Assembly: GCA_947462865.1 (NCBI GenBank)
Contig: CANHRW010000091.1
Coordinates: forward strand, 1 to 7,875
Length of the DNA: 7,875 nucleotides
DNA from: Bacteroidota bacterium
GTDB lineage: Bacteria; Bacteroidota; Bacteroidia; UKL13-3
Direction of reading: 5' to 3'
Shown here: positions 1 through 5,910 of the stretch, one piece after another
How positions within the stretch are numbered: position 1 is the stretch's first letter
Layout: each line of letters starts with the position of its first letter
The notes under the pieces: model-generated
Database searches by the model: none
The model's input: only the letters and a program-made list of their open reading frames with translations
What the model was told of the DNA's origin: nothing
Translations under genes and position numbers: made by a program

Positions 1-2528
1 CAACACTCATGTTCACAAATGCTGGTATGAACCAATTCAAAGATTGGTTTTTGGGCAATGAAACACCACAATACAAAAGGGTTGCCGATACCCAAAAATG
101 TTTGCGTGTAAGTGGTAAGCACAATGATTTGGAAGAAGTGGGTGTGGATACCTATCACCATACCATGTTTGAAATGCTTGGTAACTGGAGTTTTGGTGAT
201 TATTTTAAAGCAGAAGCCATTGAATGGGCATGGGAATTATTAACCAATGTATATGGATTGGATAAAGACCGTTTGTATGTCACTATTTTTGAAGGAGACG
301 ACAAGGAAGGATTGGCTAAAGATATTGAGGCCCTTAACGAATGGAAAAAATGGATCCAAGAGGAGCGCATTCTGTTAGGGAATAAAAAAGATAATTTTTG
401 GGAAATGGGCGATACTGGCCCATGTGGGCCTTGTACAGAAATACATATAGATTTAAGACCCGCTTCAGAAAGGGCTGCAATCAATGGTGCCAGTTTGGTT
501 AACAACGACCATCCACAAGTTATAGAAATTTGGAACAATGTCTTCATGGAATTCAACAGGAAAGCTGATGGGTCACTTGAGAAATTACCTGCACAACACG
601 TTGATACTGGAATGGGATTTGAACGATTGGTCAGAGCCATAGAGGGAAAAAGTTCCAACTACGATACCGATGTATTTGTTCCAAGTATTCAATTCATCGA
701 GCAAAAAAGTGGTATTGCCTACACCTTTTCGGCTAGTCAATCGGATGTTGCCATGCGTGTCATTGCAGATCATATCAGGGCCATTTCATTTTGTATTGCA
801 GATGGTCAGTTGCCATCAAACAATGGAGCGGGTTATGTTATAAGGCGAATTTTAAGAAGAGCTGTGCGTTATGGTTTCCAGTTTCTGAATTTCAAAGAGC
901 CATTCTTAGACCAATTGTGTGGTTTAATTGCCGAGCACTTTAAAACGGTATTCCCAGAACTCCAATCACAAGTTCAATTTGTTAGTAAAGTGATTCGTGA
1001 AGAAGAACTCAGTTTTTTAAGAACACTTGAAAATGGATTGAAACGTCTAGACCAACTGATGGTTGGGCTCAAGCCTGGAGCCATGATTGATGGTAAAATA
1101 GTTTTTGAACTCAATGATACCTTTGGTTTTCCTGTTGACTTAACTTCATTAATTGCTCGCGAAAAAGGGTTCAATATAGATGAGTTAGGATACAAAGTTG
1201 CCTTGGAAGCACAAAAAAATCGTTCTCGCAAAGCAACCGAATTAACTACCGATGATTGGCAAGTTGTTGCTCCAGAAGAAAGTACTTTGTTTGTAGGCTA
1301 TGATGCATTAGAAACCAATATTCAAATTCTAAAATACAGAAAAGTAAAAGCCAAAGGAAAAGATTTGGTGCAATTGGTTTTTAATACCACTCCTTTTTAT
1401 CCCGAAGGGGGAGGGCAAGTTGGAGACATAGGTCAAATTAGCAACAACAATGAGACCATTCAAATTCTCAATACCGTTAAAGAAAATAACCTCATCATCC
1501 ATTTAACGGATCAATTGCCTGTAGATCCAACGCAGCAGTTCCACGCAAGTGTCAATAGTCTTTCGAGAACTTTGTCTGAAAATAACCATTCGGCTACACA
1601 TTTGTTACATGCTGCACTCAAACAAGTTTTAGGTAAACACATCGCACAAAAAGGGTCGTTGGTGAATGCCGATTATTTGAGATTTGACTTTTCTCATTTT
1701 GCAGCCATGACTGCCGAAGAATTGGCTAAGGTTGAACAATTAGTGAACCAAAAAATCAGGCAAAATATTCCGTTAAATGAACAAAGAAATGTACCTATTG
1801 AAACTGCAGAAAAAATGGGTGCAACCATGTTGTTTGGCGAAAAATATGGAGAACAAGTGAGGGTCATCACATTTGATCCAAACTACTCAATGGAATTGTG
1901 TGGAGGAACACATGTTAAACATACCGGACAAATTGGGTTGTTTAAAATTGTTTCAGAATCTGCAGTAGCTGCTGGTGTAAGAAGAATAGAAGCAGTTACA
2001 GCAAATGCTGCAGAGTTGTATATAACAGATTTAGAACAAAAGTTACACGCCTTACAGGCGGTTCTAAAAGGCAAAGACCTGGTTAAATCGGTTGAGCAAT
2101 TATTGGCTGAAAAAACAGAACTGCTCAAGAAAATAGAACAATTTGAAAATGCGCATACACTTCAGCTAAAAGAAGCACTTAAAAAAGAAGTGACAGTCGT
2201 TGATGGTTTCAATTGCATTATCAGCTCAATGAATGTATCATCAGCTGAACAACTAAAAAATCTTTCCTTTCAATTAAAAGCAGAAGTGCCCAATTTGTTT
2301 TTTATGGCAGCTGCTAACATTTCAGGAAAACCACTTATCAGTATCATATTGGATGAATCTTTGGTGAAATCAAAACAAATGCATGCAGGTAATTTAATCA
2401 AAGAAGTGGCTAAATGCATTAAAGGTGGGGGTGGGGGACAGGATTTTTATGCCACAGCTGGAGGCAATGATATCAATGGTTTAAAAGATGCAATAGATTT
2501 GGTAAAACAAAAAATAAGTGTTTTTTAA
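1..2528 (+). CDS. alaS: Alanyl-tRNA synthetase, 5'-truncated by the window edge
   Basis: This cytoplasmic class II enzyme charges tRNA-Ala with alanine and hydrolyses mischarged Ser- and Gly-tRNA-Ala. The reading frame is already open at base 3 (codons Thr-Leu before the first Met at 9), and TLMFTNAGMNQF is an internal family motif, so the true start lies outside the window and about 35 residues are missing. Numbering from that Met, the aminoacylation core holds RVADTQKCLRVSGKHNDLE (24-42), FEMLGNWSFGDYFK (54-67) and the motif 3 segment DTGMGFERL (199-207). The editing domain has both zinc/catalytic signatures, H527xxxH531 and C631xxxH635. A coiled-coil-like stretch (about 674-725) leads to a C-terminal DHHA1 domain with the glycine-rich KGGGGGQDFYATAGG (805-819). 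All key residues are present and no frameshift is visible. The stop is TAA. A small zinc-ribbon gene follows after 40 bases on the same strand. Confidence 0.97.
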   Translation, partial: TLMFTNAGMNQFKDWFLGNETPQYKRVADTQKCLRVSGKHNDLEEVGVDTYHHTMFEMLGNWSFGDYFKAEAIEWAWELLTNVYGLDKDRLYVTIFEGDDKEGLAKDIEALNEWKKWIQEERILLGNKKDNFWEMGDTGPCGPCTEIHIDLRPASERAAINGASLVNNDHPQVIEIWNNVFMEFNRKADGSLEKLPAQHVDTGMGFERLVRAIEGKSSNYDTDVFVPSIQFIEQKSGIAYTFSASQSDVAMRVIADHIRAISFCIADGQLPSNNGAGYVIRRILRRAVRYGFQFLNFKEPFLDQLCGLIAEHFKTVFPELQSQVQFVSKVIREEELSFLRTLENGLKRLDQLMVGLKPGAMIDGKIVFELNDTFGFPVDLTSLIAREKGFNIDELGYKVALEAQKNRSRKATELTTDDWQVVAPEESTLFVGYDALETNIQILKYRKVKAKGKDLVQLVFNTTPFYPEGGGQVGDIGQISNNNETIQILNTVKENNLIIHLTDQLPVDPTQQFHASVNSLSRTLSENNHSATHLLHAALKQVLGKHIAQKGSLVNADYLRFDFSHFAAMTAEELAKVEQLVNQKIRQNIPLNEQRNVPIETAEKMGATMLFGEKYGEQVRVITFDPNYSMELCGGTHVKHTGQIGLFKIVSESAVAAGVRRIEAVTANAAELYITDLEQKLHALQAVLKGKDLVKSVEQLLAEKTELLKKIEQFENAHTLQLKEALKKEVTVVDGFNCIISSMNVSSAEQLKNLSFQLKAEVPNLFFMAAANISGKPLISIILDESLVKSKQMHAGNLIKEVAKCIKGGGGGQDFYATAGGNDINGLKDAIDLVKQKISVF

Positions 2529-2568
2529 AAAATATTGGAATTTTTTTTAAATTTTTCTAAATTAGAAC

Positions 2569-2799
2569 ATGGAAAATGAACTGTTGGTATTATTTAGTAT
2601 TGCTTTTCTGCTCATTGCCTTCACATGGATTAGAAACAATGTGCGATTGAGTGAAAACTGCCCAAAATGTGGAAGCAATGTCCATGTGAAAAGGGTACCA
2701 AGAAGCTTTATTACTAAATATTTTTTATTCATGCTCAACACCAGAAGACTCAGGTGTGACAAATGTTGGAAGTTTTTCTACCAAATTTTTCCAGCTTAA
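2569..2799 (+). CDS. Small membrane-anchored zinc-ribbon protein, function unknown
   Basis: This 76-residue protein is not one I can name. Residues 4-20 form one hydrophobic segment (LLVLFSIAFLLIAFTWI), probably a single membrane anchor. It is followed by a basic domain with two CxxC pairs, C31-P-K-C34 and C63-D-K-C66, spaced as in a small zinc ribbon. Between them lies a basic/hydrophobic linker (KRVPRSFITKYFLF), and the end is aromatic (WKFFYQIF). With four or so acidic residues before the ribbon and few after it, the domain would lie on the cytoplasmic side by the positive-inside rule. The paired cysteines in a codon-biased frame argue for a real gene. It begins 40 bases after alaS on the same strand, with an A/T-rich leader and no clear promoter, so co-transcription is likely. 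It ends 22 bases before the convergent trpS stop, and no hairpin terminator is visible in that gap. Its role (nucleic-acid or protein binding at the membrane) is open. Confidence 0.8.
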   Translation: MENELLVLFSIAFLLIAFTWIRNNVRLSENCPKCGSNVHVKRVPRSFITKYFLFMLNTRRLRCDKCWKFFYQIFPA

Positions 2800-2821
2800 A
2801 TAACCTGTTTTTAATGGTCAA

Positions 2822-3829
2822 TCAATAGAATCTTTGTATTCCAATTGCACTACGTGCAGCAGTAATTGTTTTATCGGCGCTTTCCGCTGCTTTGTCTTTA
2901 CCCATTTGAGCTATTTTACTTAAATAAGCATCGTCTTCTAATATTGCAGTTATTTTTTCTCTGATTGGCGACAAGTAAATGATTAAATCTTCAGCCAATT
3001 GTTTTTTTAAATCGCCATACCTAATGCTACAGTCTGCATAGGCTTGTTTAAAATGTTCTAATGTACTTGACTGAGAAACCAAATGCATTAAATCAAATAA
3101 ATTCTGAACGCCAGTACTTACTTCGCTATTGGGAACTTGAGGTCCTGAATCGGTAACTGCCCTAGATAGTTTTTTTCTTATTTCTTCGGGAGAATCAATG
3201 AGGTTAATGACATTGTTTTCTCCATCACTTTTACTCATTTTGCCACCACCTTGTAAGCCAGGTATTTTAATCAATTCTTTGCCATAATTGAAAGCCTGTG
3301 GTTCTGGGAACAAATTGGTTTGATAAATTCTATTGAATCTGTTTCCAAAAGTTCTGGCCATTTCTAGGTGTTGTTCTTGGTCTTTTCCTACTGGTACCAA
3401 ATCAGCTGCATGAATTAAAATATCTGCAGCCATTAAAACAGGATAGGTGAGCAGTCCTGCGTTGATATTATTGGGTTGGGTTCTGGCTTTTTCTTTAAAA
3501 GAGCTTACCCTTTCCAATTCACCCATATACGCATGCATGTTCAACAACAAATACAGTTCAGCTGTTTGAGGTAAATCACTTTGAATATACAAGGTGCTTT
3601 TTTCTGGGTCTAAACCACAAGCGAGGTATTCTGCCAATACCTGCTTTACACTTTGATGAAGGTCGGCAGGATTAGGATGTGTTGTCAATGAATGGTAATC
3701 TGCAATAAAAAAATAACAATTGTGGCTGTGCTGCATCTGAATAAAATTCTGAACCGCACCTAAGTAATTTCCTAAATGTAATTTTCCGGTTGGTCTGATG
3801 CCACTAACAACTGTTTTTCCTTGACTCAT
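2822..3829 (-). CDS. trpS: Tryptophanyl-tRNA synthetase
   Basis: This class I enzyme attaches tryptophan to tRNA-Trp in the cytoplasm. Its 335 residues match the bacterial family length (about 325-340). The N-terminal HIGH-type motif is PTGKLHLGNYLGA (13-25). The tryptophan pocket region includes YPVLMAADIL (129-138) and VPVGKDQEQH (145-154). The ATP loop KMSKS lies at 197-201, preceded by GLQGGG. The C-terminal helical domain ends in a basic segment. The ATG at 3829 is chosen because an in-frame stop lies four codons upstream and the motif spacing is normal; an overlapping ATG four bases upstream is out of frame. No Shine-Dalgarno site is seen. The gene follows pyrB after a 72-base gap holding an inverted repeat and a possible -7 element, so it may have its own promoter, read-through from pyrB, or both. 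It converges on the zinc-ribbon gene, and no hairpin terminator is visible after its TGA stop. Confidence 0.97.
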   Translation of the reverse strand: MSQGKTVVSGIRPTGKLHLGNYLGAVQNFIQMQHSHNCYFFIADYHSLTTHPNPADLHQSVKQVLAEYLACGLDPEKSTLYIQSDLPQTAELYLLLNMHAYMGELERVSSFKEKARTQPNNINAGLLTYPVLMAADILIHAADLVPVGKDQEQHLEMARTFGNRFNRIYQTNLFPEPQAFNYGKELIKIPGLQGGGKMSKSDGENNVINLIDSPEEIRKKLSRAVTDSGPQVPNSEVSTGVQNLFDLMHLVSQSSTLEHFKQAYADCSIRYGDLKKQLAEDLIIYLSPIREKITAILEDDAYLSKIAQMGKDKAAESADKTITAARSAIGIQRFY

Positions 3830-3839
3830 ACATGCAATT

Positions 3840-3876
3840 TATAGGTTCAATTTTACTAAAAAAACTTTGAACTATA
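3840..3876 (-). promoter_or_regulatory. Inverted repeat and possible promoter in the trpS leader
   Basis: The plus strand reads TATAGGTTCAA (3840-3850) and TTGAACTATA (3867-3876). These are reverse complements apart from one extra G, separated by 16 bases rich in A/T. On the minus strand, TAAAATTG (3855-3848) differs at one position from the Bacteroidota -7 consensus TAnnTTTG and overlaps one arm; no good TTTG is found at the -33 distance. It could be an operator, an RNA stem, or chance in A/T-rich DNA. Confidence 0.35.
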
Positions 3877-3901
3877 AACGATGCTTCAGAAATGATTAAT
3901 A

Positions 3902-4828
3902 TTAAGCTTGCTTTCCGGCTAATAAATACATGACGGCCATTCTAACGGCTACTCCATTTTCTACCTGATCTAAGATGATACTGTGTTTGCTATCTGCAAC
4001 TGCACTGGTTATTTCTACCCCTCTGTTGATGGGTCCTGGATGCATGATTACAATTTCTTTGTTGAGTAAATGAAGTCTTTCTTCATTTAAACCATATAGC
4101 ATACTGTATTCGCGTAAAGATGGGAAATTGTTTTGTTCTTGTCTTTCTAATTGAATTCTGAGCATATTGGCAACATCGCACCAATTCAAAGCTTTCATTA
4201 GGTCAGTTTCAACTTTTACTCCTAAAGATGCAATGTATTTTGGAATTAAAGTATTGGGGCCACAAACCATGACTTCTGCACCTAATTTTTTTAGGCATAA
4301 AATATTAGAAAGTGCAACTCTTGAATGGGCAATGTCTCCTACAATGACAATTTTTTTGCCTTTGATGCTGCCCAGTTTTTCTCTGATAGAATAGGCGTCT
4401 AGTAGGGCTTGTGTTGGGTGTTCGTGTGTACCGTCTCCTGCATTGATAATTGTTGCATCAATGTGTTTGGCTAAAAATACACATGCTCCCGGGGCCGGGT
4501 GGCGCATAACGACCATATCTACTTTCATGGCTAAGATATTCTTTACAGTATCTATGAGGGTTTCTCCTTTTGATACAGATGAAGATGATGCAGCAAAATT
4601 GATGATGTCAGCACTCAATCTTTTTTGGGCCAATTCAAATGAAATTCTGGTTCGGGTAGAGTTTTCAAAAAACACATTGGCAACAGTAACATCTCTCATG
4701 GAGGGTACTTTTTTAATGGGTCTGTTGATGATTGATTTAAAATTATCAGCTGTTTCAAAAACCAATTGAATGTCTTCAGTGCTGATTTCTTTGATACCCA
4801 ATAAATGCTTTTGCGAAAATTGCTTCAT
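3902..4828 (-). CDS. pyrB: Aspartate carbamoyltransferase, catalytic chain
   Basis: This enzyme condenses carbamoyl phosphate with aspartate to carbamoyl aspartate, the committed step of de novo pyrimidine synthesis. The 308 residues from the chosen start match the usual 300-310. Carbamoyl-phosphate residues are S57TRTR61, the S86-K87-G88-E89 loop, RHPAPGA (109-115) and HPTQ (137-140). The aspartate-domain signatures are GDIAHSR (164-170) and HPGPINRGVEI (263-273). The ATG at 4828 is preferred over the longer frame opening at 4900, which would add 24 non-conserved residues and overlap pyrR by 56 bases; MKQFSQKHLLGI resembles the normal family N-terminus. The gene starts 16 bases after the pyrR stop, clearly an operon pair. 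No Shine-Dalgarno site is visible, only the A-rich AAATCAAAC before the ATG. No pyrI regulatory chain lies beside it; the next gene is trpS, so if a regulatory subunit exists it is encoded elsewhere. Confidence 0.96.
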   Translation of the reverse strand: MKQFSQKHLLGIKEISTEDIQLVFETADNFKSIINRPIKKVPSMRDVTVANVFFENSTRTRISFELAQKRLSADIINFAASSSSVSKGETLIDTVKNILAMKVDMVVMRHPAPGACVFLAKHIDATIINAGDGTHEHPTQALLDAYSIREKLGSIKGKKIVIVGDIAHSRVALSNILCLKKLGAEVMVCGPNTLIPKYIASLGVKVETDLMKALNWCDVANMLRIQLERQEQNNFPSLREYSMLYGLNEERLHLLNKEIVIMHPGPINRGVEITSAVADSKHSIILDQVENGVAVRMAVMYLLAGKQA

Positions 4829-4844
4829 GTTTGATTTAGAAGTT

Positions 4845-5387
4845 TCAATCGTTTGGTAATATGTATACAGTGTCTTTTTTGTGCGACTCTTTCCATTCAA
4901 CTTTTACTTTGTCGTTTGAACGGCTATCTACTACAATGCCAGTATAGTCTGCCTGTATAGGCAAATCTCTGCTGTGTTGACGGTCAACCAATACCATTAG
5001 CTCAACCTTACTAGGCCTGCCAAAATCTGTAATGGCATCTAGAGCTGCTCGTATGGTTCGACCGGTAAACAAGACATCATCTATGAGTACAACGGTTTGG
5101 TTACTGGTGCTGAAATTAATTTTGAGTTCGCTCGGCATAATTTGTTCATTCCCTCTTCTGTAATCGTCACGGTAAAAGGCTATGTCGAGTTCGCCGTATT
5201 GGATATCTTGAACGCCAGTTAATTCTGTCAATCGAGCCAAAATTCTTCTAGAGAAAAAAACACCTCTTGGTTGCATACCAATAATGGCAACTTGTTTAAA
5301 GTTTCCATGTTTTTCTATCAGCTGGTGACAGAGCCGATCAATGGTAATCAGCAATTGTTTTTTCTCCAGTAGGATTCGTTCTTTCAT
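4845..5387 (-). CDS. pyrR: Pyrimidine operon regulator / uracil phosphoribosyltransferase PyrR
   Basis: PyrR belongs to the type I phosphoribosyltransferase fold. In Firmicutes it binds pyr mRNA in response to UMP and also makes UMP from uracil and PRPP. The 180 residues match the family (about 175-185). Visible signatures are the PRPP-binding loop VVLIDDVLFTGRT (99-111), the catalytic-flap region YGELDIAFYRDD (64-75), the early VAIIGMQPRGVFFSRR (33-48) and VDRQHSRDLPIQADYTG (134-150), which is typical of PyrR and absent from Upp. It sits directly upstream of pyrB (16-base gap) and so probably acts in pyrimidine supply. I see no Firmicutes-like PyrR RNA-binding loop or attenuator in the 56 bases before its start or in the pyrR-pyrB junction, so RNA-based control here is unproven and the salvage activity may be the main role. 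The ATG at 5387 gives the expected N-terminus; the stop is TGA. Confidence 0.94.
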   Translation of the reverse strand: MKERILLEKKQLLITIDRLCHQLIEKHGNFKQVAIIGMQPRGVFFSRRILARLTELTGVQDIQYGELDIAFYRDDYRRGNEQIMPSELKINFSTSNQTVVLIDDVLFTGRTIRAALDAITDFGRPSKVELMVLVDRQHSRDLPIQADYTGIVVDSRSNDKVKVEWKESHKKDTVYILPND

Positions 5388-5404
5388 TGCAAATTGGCTG
5401 TAGT

Positions 5405-5421
5405 TTTGAAATTCAAATATC
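5405..5421 (-). promoter_or_regulatory. Small palindrome and weak -7-like element before pyrR
   Basis: TTTGAA-a-TTCAAA (5405-5417) is a 13-base palindrome 18 bases upstream of the pyrR start. It overlaps a minus-strand GATATTTG (5421-5414), which differs in one base from the Bacteroidota -7 consensus TAnnTTTG. No TTTG occurs at the proper -33 distance, so promoter identity is weak; read-through from the EVE gene is the alternative. Confidence 0.25.
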
Positions 5422-5443
5422 CAAAATTGTAAGTAGAATTGTA

Positions 5444-5854
5444 TTATTTTTCTTCACTGAGCTTTAAAATGCAATCAAATTCAGCTTGGCTGACAGGCAT
5501 TACAGACAGGCGCCCTTGCCTAATCAGGCCAATTTGTTGTAAGGACTCTGTTTGTTTGATTTGTTCGAGTGTAACCGCTTTTTTTAAGCTTTTAAATGGT
5601 TTTAAATTAACCACTACCCAATTTGGGTCTGCTGTAGTTGGGTCTTGGTATGCTTCTTTGCTTACCTTTGCTATGCCTACAATTTCTTTGCCTTCATTGC
5701 TATGGTACCATAGCACGAGGTCACCCTTTTTCATACCTCTTAAATTGTTTCGGGCTTGGTAGTTTCTTACCCCATCCCAGAATGTTTCTTTGTCTTTTAA
5801 AAACTGTTCCCAGCTGTATTTAAACGGCTCAGACTTTACTAACCAATGATTCAT
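5444..5854 (-). CDS. EVE-domain protein (Thy28-like), probable modified-base binder
   Basis: This 136-residue protein consists of one EVE domain, a PUA-like fold shared with eukaryotic THYN1/Thy28 and related to YTH readers. Members are thought to recognise modified bases in DNA or RNA; the ligand here cannot be told from sequence. Hallmarks in order are HWLVKSEP (3-10), TFWDGVRNYQARNNLR (24-39), KGDLVLWYHS (43-52), KEIVGIAKV (56-64), the DPTTADPNWV segment (71-80) and RLSVMPV (115-121). The aromatic residues W4, W26, W49 and Y50 are the kind that line the ligand pocket in this family. The ATG at 5854 gives the canonical start; the next Met is residue 41. It lies only 19 bases after the rpsA terminator hairpin and 56 bases before pyrR on the same strand. 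No promoter is evident in that gap. Family assignment is firm; the biological role is unknown. Confidence 0.93.
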   Translation of the reverse strand: MNHWLVKSEPFKYSWEQFLKDKETFWDGVRNYQARNNLRGMKKGDLVLWYHSNEGKEIVGIAKVSKEAYQDPTTADPNWVVVNLKPFKSLKKAVTLEQIKQTESLQQIGLIRQGRLSVMPVSQAEFDCILKLSEEK

Positions 5855-5873
5855 ATGCTATTCATATTAGGGC

Positions 5874-5905
5874 AAAAAAAATCCCAACCTAAGTTGGGAT
5901 TTTTT
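5874..5905 (-). terminator. Intrinsic terminator of rpsA
   Basis: A perfect 13-bp hairpin pairs 5876-5888 with 5893-5905 around the four-base loop 5889-5892. Read on the minus strand, the core ATCCCAAC / GTTGGGAT is followed by eight T. It begins 5 bases after the rpsA stop codon, as expected for a rho-independent terminator. The plus strand also ends in six T, so it could work in both directions, but no plus-strand gene needs it. Confidence 0.9.
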
Positions 5906-5910
5906 AAGAA

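Noticed and set aside
200..2128. Minus-strand open frames of 62-152 codons within alaS
   Set aside because: They lie wholly antisense to a strongly conserved synthetase and carry no family motif; they are by-products of its codon use.
2562..2762. Minus-strand frame of 66 codons opposite the zinc-ribbon gene
   Set aside because: The plus-strand frame has paired CxxC motifs and a membrane segment; the opposite frame has nothing recognisable.
2800..2821. Possible bidirectional terminator between the convergent zinc-ribbon gene and trpS
   Set aside because: The gap has a short T run but no stem-loop that I could pair.
4829..4900. Longer pyrB frame with 24 extra N-terminal residues
   Set aside because: It overlaps pyrR by 56 bases, the added residues do not resemble the family, and the internal ATG at 4828 gives the normal length and N-terminus.
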